Part shown: piece by piece, positions 8,328-17,171 of the stretch
Layout: every line of letters starts with the position of its first letter
Numbering within the stretch: the first letter of the stretch is position 1
The notes under the pieces: generated by a model
The model's database searches: none
What the model saw: the letters and a program-made list of their open reading frames with translations, nothing else
What the model was told of the DNA's origin: nothing
Assembly (NCBI GenBank): GCA_022793655.1
Contig: JAAWDG010000017.1
Coordinates: forward strand, 1-64,000
Reading direction: 5' to 3'
Source of the DNA: Clostridiales bacterium
Lineage (GTDB): Bacteria; Bacillota; Clostridia; Oscillospirales; CAG-272
DNA: 64,000 nt
Position numbers and translations under genes: made by a program

Positions 8328-10814
8328 ATGAAACCATCGTTTTGCAGCGTGCGTATATTAGATTTACCATTTCATATTGACAGACCCTTCGATTATTATA
8401 TTCCTTTACCGATTAAAGAGATCAAACTCGGCGATTTTGTCGCCGTTCCTTTTGGCGGCTCAAATCGAACTTCTTTAGGCGTGGTAACCCATCTCTTTGG
8501 ACAAACCGAGATGGAAAACGATAAAATCAAGCCGATCTATAAAGTCGTGTACCGTGAATTTGCGCTGTGTCAAGCACAAATGGATTTAGTGCAGTTTATG
8601 TGTGATCAAACGCTCTGTTCTTATGGAGACGCCGTTAAAGCTGTCCTACCGGTTAGTTCCTTTTCAAAGCTAACCGATGTTTATTATCCGACCAAGCAAT
8701 TAAACAAGCCGGAAAGCGCCTTGTTCTCTTTTATTCAAAAAAATCCGGGAGTCTCGGCGAAGGAACTTGAGAAAAAACTCGGCGAAGGCGTGCGCAAGGA
8801 ATTAAAAAAGCTGGTTTCAGACGGTATGCTTCGACAGGAAATTGCCGTCGCTGATAAAAACCGGAAATACGAAGAATTGGTCAGCTTATCTCTCGACCGA
8901 GAGGAAATTGAACAAATACTCTCGGGCAAAAAAAAGATAGGCAGTAAAAAAAGGGTGGCGATTATCGAGCATTTGTACGACGCTGGCACTCTTTCTTTTG
9001 AAACTTTAAAAAGCAGCCATGGATTAACACGTTCGCAGCTGACCAGTATGTCGGACGCTGGATTAATCACCATTTGCAAAATTGATAAATACCGCCAGCC
9101 TTACGCCCTTAATCAAGAAGCAGAAAGCGAATTTACCCTCTCGCCCGAGCAGCAAGAGGCAAGCGACCAATTATGCGCTTTGGTTGATGAAGAAAAAGCC
9201 AATGCCGCTCTGCTGTTCGGCGTCACTGGCAGCGGCAAAACGCAAGTGATTAAATCAGTCATTGACCACGTCTTAGCAAACGGGCAAGGGGTCATTATGT
9301 TAGTGCCCGAAATTGCGCTGACGCCGCAAATGGTAAGCACCTTTGCTGGGTGGTATGGAGACCGCATTGCCGTGATGCATTCAGGTTTATCGGCCGGTGA
9401 GCGATTCGACGCGTGGCGGCGAATCAAAAACGGAAAAGCAGATATCTGCCTCGGCACGCGCAGCGCTATTTTTGCGCCGTTTGAAAATCTTGGCCTCATT
9501 GTCATGGACGAAGAACAAGAACACACCTATAAATCCGACCAAAATCCCAAATATCACGCGCGGGATATTGCCCGTTTTCGCTGTGCCAAGGCGGGCGCGC
9601 TCATGCTTTTAGCATCGGCCACTCCTTCTATTGAAAGTTTTTATAAAGCAAAAAGCAATATTTACCATCTTATTACACTGCGTTCGCGCTTCAATCAAAA
9701 CGCGCTGCCCGAAACTATTTTAGCAGATATGCGGCAAGACGCACAAGAAGGAAATACCTCTGCTATTGGCCACATTTTAGCTGAAGAAATCAAAAACAAT
9801 CTTTCGCATGGCGAACAAAGCATTCTCTTTGTGAACCGAAGAGGCTATAATAACTTTCTCTCCTGCAATCTTTGCGGACATGTAGAAGTCTGCCCGCACT
9901 GCTCGGTTTCTCTTACTTATCACACAAGAGGCCGTTATTACCAAAATCAAGAGGAGAACATCCCTTCCGCCAGAGCTAAAAATGGTTATTTGCTCTGCCA
10001 CTACTGCGGCTATAAAGCACCGGTGCCCGCAAAATGTGCAAGCTGTGAAAACACGCAAATGCAATTCATGGGCTTTGGCACTCAGCTTGCTGAAAATCTA
10101 TTGCAGGACACCTTCCCTTCTGCTCGCATCACACGAATGGATGCAGACACCACGCAAAATAAATTTGCCTATGATGAAATTACAAAAAACTTCCGAAACG
10201 GAACCAGCGATATTTTATTAGGCACGCAAATGGTTACCAAAGGCCATGATTTTCCCGATGTAACATTAGTTGGTGTTTTAGAGGCAGACAGTTCCCTCTA
10301 TTTAGACGATTATAGGGCCAACGAACGCACTTTTTCGTTAGTAACGCAAGTGGTAGGCAGGGCGGGACGAGCCAATAAAAGCGGACGGGCGATTATTCAA
10401 ACCTATTCACCCGATCATTCGGTGCTGCAATTAGCAGCCAGACAGGATTATGAAACTTTTTATCAAGGCGAAATTGCCTTACGGCGTGCTTTGGTATTTC
10501 CTCCGTTCTGTGATATGGCTGTATTCACCTTTTCTTCCCGTTTTGAAGAAAATGCAATCAAAGGCGCTGCTCTATTCACTGAACAGCTAAAAGAACGGTT
10601 AACGCAAGAGACCTATAAGGCAGTTAAAATACAAGCATTTGGTCCCTTTGAAGCGCCAATTTATAAAAAACAAGACACATACCGCATGCGACTCATTTTA
10701 AAATGCGTTGCGAATCAGGCCACTCGTTCTCTGTTTGCATCGCTTTTGCGATCTTTTGAGAAAGAATGCGGCAAGCTCCAAGTGACATTCGATTTAAACC
10801 CATCTACACTATAA
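8328..10814 (+). CDS. priA: Primosomal replication-restart helicase PriA
   Basis: An 828-residue superfamily 2 DNA helicase that reloads the replisome at stalled forks. The N-terminal 3'-DNA-binding domain covers about residues 1-105, followed by a winged-helix-like region. Walker A GVTGSGKT is at 298-305 and DEEQ at 394-397. The zinc-binding cysteine pairs are near residues 513/516, 522/525, 557/560 and 570/573. Between the second and third pairs there is an extra stretch of roughly 14 residues (about 535-550) compared with the usual compact ribbon. The helicase C domain has GTQMVTKGHDFPDV and QVVGRAGR. A 97-base gap separates it from rpoZ. Confidence 0.96.
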   Translation: MKPSFCSVRILDLPFHIDRPFDYYIPLPIKEIKLGDFVAVPFGGSNRTSLGVVTHLFGQTEMENDKIKPIYKVVYREFALCQAQMDLVQFMCDQTLCSYGDAVKAVLPVSSFSKLTDVYYPTKQLNKPESALFSFIQKNPGVSAKELEKKLGEGVRKELKKLVSDGMLRQEIAVADKNRKYEELVSLSLDREEIEQILSGKKKIGSKKRVAIIEHLYDAGTLSFETLKSSHGLTRSQLTSMSDAGLITICKIDKYRQPYALNQEAESEFTLSPEQQEASDQLCALVDEEKANAALLFGVTGSGKTQVIKSVIDHVLANGQGVIMLVPEIALTPQMVSTFAGWYGDRIAVMHSGLSAGERFDAWRRIKNGKADICLGTRSAIFAPFENLGLIVMDEEQEHTYKSDQNPKYHARDIARFRCAKAGALMLLASATPSIESFYKAKSNIYHLITLRSRFNQNALPETILADMRQDAQEGNTSAIGHILAEEIKNNLSHGEQSILFVNRRGYNNFLSCNLCGHVEVCPHCSVSLTYHTRGRYYQNQEENIPSARAKNGYLLCHYCGYKAPVPAKCASCENTQMQFMGFGTQLAENLLQDTFPSARITRMDADTTQNKFAYDEITKNFRNGTSDILLGTQMVTKGHDFPDVTLVGVLEADSSLYLDDYRANERTFSLVTQVVGRAGRANKSGRAIIQTYSPDHSVLQLAARQDYETFYQGEIALRRALVFPPFCDMAVFTFSSRFEENAIKGAALFTEQLKERLTQETYKAVKIQAFGPFEAPIYKKQDTYRMRLILKCVANQATRSLFASLLRSFEKECGKLQVTFDLNPSTL

Positions 10815-10850
10815 ATTATAATCACATAATAACGAAAGGAAATGATGCTG

Positions 10851-11336
10851 ATGGCTATTCTGCAAATTATAAAAGAAGGAGATCAAACGCTCCGCAAAAC
10901 AAGCCGCGAAGTAACTGAAATCACACCTCGAATCATCACCCTGTTAGACGATATGGCTGAAACAATGAGACATGCAAACGGAGTAGGGCTCGCCGCTGTA
11001 CAGGTAGGCGTGCTGCGGCGCATTGTTGTGATTGAATGTGAACCCGGTAAACTGATTGAGCTTATTAATCCGGTGATTGTATCACAAAAAGGTGAACAAC
11101 AGGAATTAGAGGGCTGTCTATCTCTTCCCGGTAAAAATGGCATTACGATACGACCACAGCATGTCACCGTAGAAGCGCTTGATCGACACGGCAAAAAAAG
11201 ACGTCTTTCTGGCAGCGGTTTATTAGCCAAAGCCTTTTGCCACGAAATTGACCATTTAGACGGTATTTTATATACTGACAAAGCCATTAAAATGTTAACC
11301 GATGAAGAATTAAAAGAACTTTATGAGGAAAATTAA
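10851..11336 (+). CDS. def: Peptide deformylase
   Basis: A 161-residue metalloenzyme removing the N-formyl group from nascent proteins. All three metal-site motifs are present: GVGLAAVQ at 44-51, EGCLS at 87-91 (cysteine ligand) and HEIDH at 131-135 (two histidine ligands and catalytic Glu). I chose the third in-frame ATG (10851) because the AAAGGA element lies ten bases ahead of it but almost touches the first ATG at 10842. It precedes fmt, the enzyme that adds the formyl group, the classic pairing. Confidence 0.96.
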   Translation: MAILQIIKEGDQTLRKTSREVTEITPRIITLLDDMAETMRHANGVGLAAVQVGVLRRIVVIECEPGKLIELINPVIVSQKGEQQELEGCLSLPGKNGITIRPQHVTVEALDRHGKKRRLSGSGLLAKAFCHEIDHLDGILYTDKAIKMLTDEELKELYEEN

Positions 11337-11417
11337 ATATAATCAAACAACTTTTCCCTCGAACATGGTGCACCAACGGCTGCCCCAAAAATGATCATTT
11401 CAAGAAAGGAAAGCCAT

Positions 11418-12356
11418 ATGAAAATTCTTTTTATGGGAACGCCCGATTTTGCCAAAATTAGCTTAGAAGAACTACAAAACTGGTCGGGCTGTGACGTGAT
11501 TGGCGTTATTACTCAGCCTGATAAACCAAAAGGCAGAGGATACGCACTAATGGCCCCGCCCGTCAAACAATATGCGCAAACACAGGGCATTCCTGTTTAC
11601 CAACCAACAACCCTTCGTTCAGAAGAGTTTTATCAATTTTTGCAGGAAATAAACCCAGAACTGATTGTCGTAGCCGCTTACGGCAAGCTGCTGCCGAAAG
11701 AAGTGTTAAGTTTTCCGTCCTATGGCTGCATCAACGTGCATGGCTCTTTGCTGCCCCAATATCGGGGTGCCGCCCCCATTCAAAGGGCCATTATGGAGGG
11801 AAAAACAGAAACGGGTGTTACCATTATGATGATGGCCGAGGGATTAGACACCGGGGATATGCTGAAGTCTGCTTCGGTTCCAATCGGCGAGAACGATGAT
11901 TTTGAATGCATTCACGACCGTTTAGCAAAGGCAGGCGCCAAGACGCTGATTCAAACATTAGCCGAATGGAAAGAGCATAAGATCACTCCGCAGCCGCAAA
12001 ATGATTCATTTGCTACCTATGCGGATAAAATAACAAAAGACGATCGAAAAATCGATTTTACCAATACCGCCGCGCAAATTCACAATCAAATTCGCGCTCT
12101 GCACCCTGTTCCCATCGCTTTTACGACTTTACACGGAAAAAATATGAAGGTGCTGCAATCCACTATCATTGACGCTGCCAAAAAAACAGAAAAGCCAGGT
12201 ACTATATTGTCTCTTGATCATGACACCATTGCTGTTGCCTGCTCTGTTGGCATTCTTGGCATCACCCGCGTTGGACCCGAAGGCAAAAAACACATGAGCG
12301 CGGGCGATTTTATCAGAGGGCGTCAGATTAAAATAGGCGATATTTTCGGAAAATAA
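11418..12356 (+). CDS. fmt: Methionyl-tRNA formyltransferase
   Basis: A 312-residue enzyme formylating initiator Met-tRNA with 10-formyl-tetrahydrofolate. It shows the MKILFMGTPDFA start, the catalytic-region HGSLLPQYRGAAPIQRAI near residue 107 and GLDTGDML near residue 145. The C-terminal tRNA-binding domain includes DRKIDFTN and IRALHPVPIAFT. The ATG at 11418 has AGAAAGGA ahead of it; a possible earlier ATG at 11391 encodes nine non-conserved residues. It belongs to the yicC-rsmB operon. Confidence 0.97.
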   Translation: MKILFMGTPDFAKISLEELQNWSGCDVIGVITQPDKPKGRGYALMAPPVKQYAQTQGIPVYQPTTLRSEEFYQFLQEINPELIVVAAYGKLLPKEVLSFPSYGCINVHGSLLPQYRGAAPIQRAIMEGKTETGVTIMMMAEGLDTGDMLKSASVPIGENDDFECIHDRLAKAGAKTLIQTLAEWKEHKITPQPQNDSFATYADKITKDDRKIDFTNTAAQIHNQIRALHPVPIAFTTLHGKNMKVLQSTIIDAAKKTEKPGTILSLDHDTIAVACSVGILGITRVGPEGKKHMSAGDFIRGRQIKIGDIFGK

Positions 12357-12383
12357 TATACTAATGTAAAAGGAGCAACCCCT

Positions 12384-13094
12384 ATGCCGTTCTATTACTA
12401 TTCTTCTTATTATTACGCAGATACTGTTTTTTTGCTTGTTATGCTTGTCACATTTATTTTTGCACTGGTTGCACAGTTCCGCGTACAATCCACTTTTGCT
12501 AAATATGCTAAAGTTCATTCTAAAAAAGAGATTACCGGATTTGAAGCTGCGCGCACCATCCTAAACCGCAACGGTCTTACCCATATCAGTATTGAAAAAG
12601 TGCAAGGAACTTTGTCCGATCATTATGACCCACGTGCAAACGTCATTCGTTTATCAGCAGAGGTGTATGATAGCACCTCAGTTGCCTCTATCGGCGTTGC
12701 CGCCCATGAATGCGGCCATGCCATTCAATATGCAGAAGAATACGGCCCCATCAGACTGCGTGCGGCCATCATTCCCTTAACGCGGGTTGGCTCATTTCTT
12801 GCTTTTCCTTTAATTCTCATTGGCCTTGTTATCAGCATGACCGGGCTTGCCTATATTGGCGTAGCTTTTTTCTCGCTTTCTACTCTGTTTCAGCTCGTCA
12901 CACTGCCTGTTGAATACAATGCATCTGCCAGAGCACTAGCAACATTAGACGAATATGGCACGCTGGACGCCGAAGAAAGCAAACAGGCGAAAAAAGTGCT
13001 GTCCGCGGCCGCTTTAACCTATGTGGCTGCTTTAGCAACCTCCATTGTACAATTACTGCGCATGATCTCAATCGTGTCGAATCGAAGAAGATGA
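12384..13094 (+). CDS. YugP-type membrane zinc metallopeptidase
   Basis: A 236-residue membrane protein of the Zn_peptidase_2 family. A tyrosine-rich N-terminus is followed by a first membrane helix (about residues 14-34). The zinc site HECGH is at 108-112, and two or three further membrane helices lie at about 130-175, with one near the C-terminus. NASARALATLDEYG near residue 185 is a conserved block probably supplying a third metal ligand. The substrate is unknown. The position between fmt and rsmB is typical of Clostridia, and the gene ends in an ATGA overlap with rsmB. Confidence 0.88.
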   Translation: MPFYYYSSYYYADTVFLLVMLVTFIFALVAQFRVQSTFAKYAKVHSKKEITGFEAARTILNRNGLTHISIEKVQGTLSDHYDPRANVIRLSAEVYDSTSVASIGVAAHECGHAIQYAEEYGPIRLRAAIIPLTRVGSFLAFPLILIGLVISMTGLAYIGVAFFSLSTLFQLVTLPVEYNASARALATLDEYGTLDAEESKQAKKVLSAAALTYVAALATSIVQLLRMISIVSNRRR

Positions 13095-14383
13095 ACGCCA
13101 GAAAAGCCGCTTATCTCTCTTTAATGCGCTGTGAAAAAGCGGGAAAATATGCTAATTTAGAAATCGACGCAGCCATTCAAAAATATGAATTAGAAGAGAC
13201 CGAAAAAAGTCTCTTTACTCAGTTGGTGTATGGCGTTATTGAACGCCAGATTACATTAGATGCTGTCATTCGTTTGTTTGCAGCCAACCCCAACCGCAAA
13301 ATACCAAATGAAGCGCGCATGATTTTGCGCTTAGGCCTTTACCAGATTTTATATCTTGATAAAATACCTGATCATGCGGCCGTCAATGAAAGTGTAAAAT
13401 TAGCGAAAACCTTTTACCAAGGCGCCGCCTCTTTCATTAACGCCGTCTTAAGACGAGCTTTACGCGAAAAGCAAACGATTACTTTTCCCGATAAAGCTAC
13501 CGAATATGGCCTGTCAGCCGCTCTTTACCAAATGTGGACCCACCAATACGGTGCGGAAAACGCCGAAAAAATAGCCGCCGGCATGTTAAGAAAGCCCACA
13601 CTAACCCTCCGTACGAACACACTGAAAACAACGCCTGAAATACTCATGCAGGAAATTGAGTGCCCATGCAAGCAAACCAAGACAGCTCCTTTTGGTATCA
13701 AGCTATTAGAGAATATGCCTGTTAGCTATTTCGCGCCTTTAGAGGACGGTTTGTGCTTTGTGCAGGACGAATCCTCACAAATCGCTGTATGGGCCGCAGA
13801 AGCAAAACCAGGCATGACGGTGATCGACGCATGTGCATGCCCCGGCGGCAAAAGCTTTGGACTTGCCATGGACATGCACAACCATGGAAAGATTTTATCG
13901 ATGGATCTGCACGCCAACAAGCTGTCGTTGATTGAACAAGGCGCCAAGACGCTTGGCATCCAGATCATAGAAACCATCGCGCATGACAGCACACAATATA
14001 AACCTGAATGGGAAGCAATCGCCGATATTGTTCTTTGCGACGTTCCCTGCTCTGGCCTTGGCATTTTGGCGAAAAAGCCGGACATTCGTCATAAAGATTT
14101 ATCAACTATGGCTCATTTACCAGCGCTGCAATACCATATTTTACAAACCTGTTCACGCTATGTAAAACCACAAGGTGTCTTGCTGTACACCACCTGCACG
14201 CTCAACCAAAATGAAAACGAAAGGGTAGCGAATCGCTTTTTGACTGAACACACAAACTTCGCGCCAGTATCTTTTTACCAAGGAAAAAGCGCTATTACTT
14301 TGTTTCCTTTTGAGACCGAAACAGATGGGTTTTTTATAGCAAAATTTCAAAAAAAGGATGTTTCTTGTGACGATAAAGGATAG
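13091..14383 (+). CDS. rsmB: 16S rRNA m5C967 methyltransferase RsmB
   Basis: A 430-residue SAM-dependent enzyme methylating C967 of 16S rRNA. Residues 1-130 form a NusB-like RNA-binding domain. The methyltransferase core shows the SAM loop DACACPGGK at 246-254, one catalytic-cysteine motif DVPCSG at 317-322 and the nucleophile motif TTCTLNQNEN at 367-376. Length is normal. It is translationally coupled to the YugP-type gene and is last in its operon; two hairpins follow immediately, the first starting next to the stop codon. Confidence 0.96.
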   Translation: MNARKAAYLSLMRCEKAGKYANLEIDAAIQKYELEETEKSLFTQLVYGVIERQITLDAVIRLFAANPNRKIPNEARMILRLGLYQILYLDKIPDHAAVNESVKLAKTFYQGAASFINAVLRRALREKQTITFPDKATEYGLSAALYQMWTHQYGAENAEKIAAGMLRKPTLTLRTNTLKTTPEILMQEIECPCKQTKTAPFGIKLLENMPVSYFAPLEDGLCFVQDESSQIAVWAAEAKPGMTVIDACACPGGKSFGLAMDMHNHGKILSMDLHANKLSLIEQGAKTLGIQIIETIAHDSTQYKPEWEAIADIVLCDVPCSGLGILAKKPDIRHKDLSTMAHLPALQYHILQTCSRYVKPQGVLLYTTCTLNQNENERVANRFLTEHTNFAPVSFYQGKSAITLFPFETETDGFFIAKFQKKDVSCDDKG

Positions 14384-14424
14384 GATACAACCCCAAAGAG
14401 CATAATGTTCTTTGGGGTTGTATC
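14384..14424 (+). terminator. Hairpin directly after rsmB
   Basis: Perfect 16-bp inverted repeat around a 9-base loop, starting right at the stop codon. No T run follows, so on its own it may stabilise the transcript end rather than terminate. Confidence 0.7.
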
Positions 14425-14443
14425 TGGATCTATGCAATTGATG

Positions 14444-14485
14444 AATAAACACCCCGTAGGTCAATGAATCTACGGGGTGTTTATT
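14444..14485. terminator. Second tandem terminator-like hairpin
   Basis: Perfect 16-bp inverted repeat (arms 14444-14459 and 14470-14485) with a stem ending in AATAA/TTATT and followed by a short T-rich stretch. It lies between the convergent rsmB and NUDIX genes and may serve both strands. Confidence 0.75.
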
Positions 14486-14548
14486 CGTTTCTTCACCAAC
14501 ATCGCTCGGATGTTTTAATTTATATAAGTAATACCGCTAAAAATCAAT

Positions 14549-15064
14549 TTACCTATGAGCGCCAATATGATCCTGCATAGCAAATATGAGAGAAATGACT
14601 TCTGGATGATAAGGAATGAAAGTGCCCTGCTCAATCATATCTGCAATTTCTTCTTTGCTGGCCCAGCGAACCGCTTGGACTTCTTCAGCCTGTAAAGTCA
14701 GCCTACTTAAATCAATATCTCTTTTTACTATATAAAAATCATTAAATCCCTCAAAAAAATTAATCGTGAAAGAAGGTCTAACCTCTGACAAATCAAGAGA
14801 ATACCCTAATTCTTCCAACACTTCGCGCTCGGCTGCACGCTGGCTGGTCTCTCCAGCAATGGCACTGCCGGCTACTGATATATCCCACAAATTCGGATAA
14901 CAACCTTTCCATGGTTGTCTCTGCTGGATTAGCATACGGCCATCGTGACCAATTATGCAAATGCTGACTACAATACGAAATTTGCCCTTATCAATCGGCA
15001 AACCGCGCACCGCCGTTTCGCCAATTTTACTGCGGTTTTGATCATACAAATCCCAAATCTCCAT
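14549..15064 (-). CDS. NUDIX hydrolase
   Basis: A 171-residue enzyme cleaving a nucleoside-diphosphate-linked substrate. The Nudix box runs through GSAIAGETSQRAAEREVLEELGY (about residues 67-89) with the REVLEEL metal-binding glutamates intact. The N-terminus EIWDLYDQNRSKIGE matches the Idi-like YfcD/NudIX subgroup. The ATG at 15064 follows an AAAAGGGGAG element; an earlier ATG at 15088 has no site. It lies 28 bases after the YgjP-like gene and is probably co-transcribed with it. Substrate unknown. Confidence 0.88.
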   Translation of the reverse strand: MEIWDLYDQNRSKIGETAVRGLPIDKGKFRIVVSICIIGHDGRMLIQQRQPWKGCYPNLWDISVAGSAIAGETSQRAAEREVLEELGYSLDLSEVRPSFTINFFEGFNDFYIVKRDIDLSRLTLQAEEVQAVRWASKEEIADMIEQGTFIPYHPEVISLIFAMQDHIGAHR

Positions 15065-15092
15065 GGCTCTCCCCTTTTCACTTGGCATATAT

Positions 15093-15617
15093 TCATCTTA
15101 ACAACGCAATGCGCTCCTTGTAATCCGGCAAATACTGCTCAATCAATGCATAAAACGCACGACTATGATTTTTAACCTTAATATGCGCTAACTCATGCAC
15201 CACCACATAATCAATAGCTTCTTCCGGATACTGCATAAGATAAAGCGAAAAACACAATGAATCCTTAGCGCTGCAGCTGCCAAAACGCGTCTTGGCCTTT
15301 GTGATACGAATGCCTGTCGGCATAAGATCCATCACCCCAGCCCAATACCATACTTTTTTAGGAATTACCGCCTGTGCCCTCATTTTCAGCTCTTCCTCGG
15401 TACATTTTTCCGCCATATTCATTCTTTGACGTGCTTTAGTCATGTTTTTTTCAATCCATTCGCTGTAATGAGCAACAAACGCTTCTATTTCTTCCAACTT
15501 CATACGTTGAGGAACGCGAATTAAAAGCTTTGCCTCTCTCGTAATTTCAAGCGCCGCATTTTTTCGATTGGATCGAATAATTTCGTAATTCATTTTTGTC
15601 ACTGCTTTTTTTGTCAT
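15093..15617 (-). CDS. YgjP-like metal-dependent hydrolase (DUF45/SprT-like)
   Basis: A 174-residue cytoplasmic zinc-peptidase-fold protein. It shows VVHELAHIKVKNHSRAFYALI at about residues 138-158, where HELAH gives two ligands and a downstream residue the third. RIPKxWYWxG-like and TRFGSCSAKDSLCFSLYLM blocks are typical of the YgjP family. Relatives are often linked to restriction or UTP hydrolysis, but no such partner sits here. It begins the leader with the paired hairpins at 15719-15825 and is followed by the NUDIX gene. Confidence 0.85.
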   Translation of the reverse strand: MTKKAVTKMNYEIIRSNRKNAALEITREAKLLIRVPQRMKLEEIEAFVAHYSEWIEKNMTKARQRMNMAEKCTEEELKMRAQAVIPKKVWYWAGVMDLMPTGIRITKAKTRFGSCSAKDSLCFSLYLMQYPEEAIDYVVVHELAHIKVKNHSRAFYALIEQYLPDYKERIALLR

Positions 15618-15718
15618 CTCTCACCATGTAGATCGGCTATCAACAAGCCGACTATTCCTAATTATTCGCCACAGATCCGCCCTTATTTATACAATTCAGC
15701 ATATTTTGTGCAGACCAA

Positions 15719-15825
15719 AAAGTTTTAGCCACCTGAAAGTACGATATTCCGGGTGGCAAGATAAACTTTACAAGAAAATCATAATGATTTTCTTGTATTA
15801 TACCACAAAATCATACTGTTGACAA
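15719..15825 (-). promoter_or_regulatory. Minus-strand promoter and two-hairpin leader of the YgjP-like gene
   Basis: Minus-strand promoter: TTGTCA (15820-15825), 17-base spacer, TATAAT (15797-15802). A palindrome with 13-bp perfect arms (15770-15796) abuts the -10 box. After it the leader carries AAAGTTTATCTTG, which opens a second two-tier stem (GCCACC/GGTGGC inside, AAAGTTT/AAACTTT outside) spanning 15719-15769. The same arrangement recurs near 29.9 and 51.4 kb. Confidence 0.7.
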
Positions 15826-15846
15826 TTGTGAAAAATATGGTATAAT
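15819..15846 (+). promoter_or_regulatory. bioY promoter
   Basis: TTGACA (15819-15824), 16-base spacer, TATAAT (15841-15846). Its -35 box occupies almost the same bases as the -35 box of the opposing minus-strand promoter, so only one polymerase can bind at a time. Confidence 0.85.
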
Positions 15847-15847
15847 T

Positions 15848-15880
15848 ATTGTAAACCTATTTAGTAAAGGAGTTTACAAT
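15848..15880 (+). promoter_or_regulatory. BirA operator of bioY
   Basis: Perfect inverted repeat ATTGTAAAC (15848-15856) and GTTTACAAT (15872-15880) separated by 15 bases. It matches the classic biotin operator layout (TTGTAAAC, spacer of 14-16, GTTTACAA). It covers the transcription start, the AAAGGAG ribosome-binding site and the ATG, so BirA with biotinyl-AMP would block initiation. Confidence 0.9.
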
Positions 15881-16403
15881 GAAATCAAAAAAACTTGTTT
15901 TATGCGCCCTGTTCGCCGCGCTAATTGCCGTTTGCTCTCAAATATTGATTCCCATCTCGGCTATTCCCATCAATTTAGCCCTGTTCGCCGTATGGATGTG
16001 CGGCGCTGTATTAGGCTGGCTGTATGGCAGTATAGCCGTCATTACTTACATCGCGCTTGGCGCTATCGGCATACCGGTTTTCACGAACTTTAGAGGTGGT
16101 ATTGGCGTATTAGCCGGACCAACCGGCGGGTATATCGTTGGCTATTTAGTTGGTGTTTTACTATGCGGTGCACTGATTGGACGCTTCTCAAAAACTTTTT
16201 GGATGTATCCTGTAGCCATGACGCTTGGGTGTATAGTCTGTTACGCTTTCGGCACGTTATGGTATATGATTTTAACGCACACTGGTCTTATTTCCGCTTT
16301 AACCATGTGCGTACTGCCCTACCTGCCTGGTGACGTCATTAAAATCATTTTAGCTTCTCTTATTTCCTACAAACTCAATACAAAGTTAAAATCATGGATA
16401 TAA
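15879..16403 (+). CDS. bioY: Biotin ECF-transporter substrate-binding protein BioY
   Basis: A 174-residue membrane protein with six hydrophobic helices, the biotin-binding S-component of an energy-coupling-factor transporter. Typical segments are the MKSKKLVLCALFAALIAVCSQI first helix, FTNFRGGIGVLAGPTGGYIVGY near residues 69-90 and the C-terminal YLPGDVIKIILASL. The ATPase and T-components are not in the window, so it must share the general EcfAT module. The BirA operator overlapping its start indicates repression by biotin. It is a single-gene unit ended by a T-rich hairpin. Confidence 0.96.
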   Translation: MKSKKLVLCALFAALIAVCSQILIPISAIPINLALFAVWMCGAVLGWLYGSIAVITYIALGAIGIPVFTNFRGGIGVLAGPTGGYIVGYLVGVLLCGALIGRFSKTFWMYPVAMTLGCIVCYAFGTLWYMILTHTGLISALTMCVLPYLPGDVIKIILASLISYKLNTKLKSWI

Positions 16404-16404
16404 G

Positions 16405-16437
16405 CAAAAAAAACGATACATTACGTATCGTTTTTTT
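16405..16437. terminator. Bidirectional terminator between bioY and the kinase-like gene
   Basis: Seven-bp hairpin (ACGATAC/GTATCGT) with eight A residues on the left and seven T residues on the right. It serves bioY on plus and the convergent minus gene. Confidence 0.88.
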
Positions 16438-16442
16438 ATTCA

Positions 16443-17072
16443 TTATTTCTGCTTGATTTTTTTCACAAAATCAGCCAACAGATTCGCCGTTTCCTCTATA
16501 CCTAACACAGAGGAATCAATGCATAAATCATAATTTGCCGGCTGGCCCCATTTGCGCCCCGCATAGTAGTTATAATAGGACTTTCGCTGTTTCTCTTTTT
16601 TGACAATCATTTCGGCTGCCTTATCAACCGAGATACCGTAGCGTTCGGCCACAGTCTTTTTGCGAACATCATAAGGCGCATAGATAAAGGCATTTACGGC
16701 TGTTTCATGATCGCGCAGCAAATAATCAGAACATCTTCCCACAATGACTGCATTTTCCTTGGCTGCAATTTCTTTAATAATGTCTGCCTGCACTAAAAAC
16801 AATTTATCGTTAAGAGGCATATTAAAAGAAGTGCCAACGCCAAAACCAGAAAAGACCCCAGCGCCCACCGAAATGGAATACATAAGACTGTGCGCCGCTT
16901 TCTCATCAATATCATTAAGCAAATTCTGGCTGATGCCGCTTTTACGAGCCGCCATGGTAATTAATTCGCTGTCATAAAAGGCCGCGTTCAAAAGTTCCGC
17001 TACTTTTTTGCCGATGATACGACCATTACTGCCATATTCTCTTGCAATAGTAACCACAAATTGCTCCGACAT
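16443..17072 (-). CDS. Cytidylate kinase-like family protein
   Basis: A 209-residue P-loop protein of the AAA_26/cytidylate-kinase-like family common in Clostridia. The N-terminal loop TIAREYGSNGRIIGKKVAELLN (about residues 8-29) replaces the usual GxxxxGKS/T. Later come VIVGRCSDYLLR near residue 110 and an R-rich lid (KKEKQRKSYYNYYAGRKWG). Genuine Cmk is distinct, so the nucleotide substrate is uncertain. It is a lone gene with its terminator shared with bioY. Confidence 0.82.
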   Translation of the reverse strand: MSEQFVVTIAREYGSNGRIIGKKVAELLNAAFYDSELITMAARKSGISQNLLNDIDEKAAHSLMYSISVGAGVFSGFGVGTSFNMPLNDKLFLVQADIIKEIAAKENAVIVGRCSDYLLRDHETAVNAFIYAPYDVRKKTVAERYGISVDKAAEMIVKKEKQRKSYYNYYAGRKWGQPANYDLCIDSSVLGIEETANLLADFVKKIKQK

Positions 17073-17171
17073 TTTTCCACACTCCTAAAAATCCTTTATT
17101 TTATGTATTTGCGTATTTATGACTGTTAATTTATACAATAATTATATACTAAAAATGAAGAAATGTAAAGA

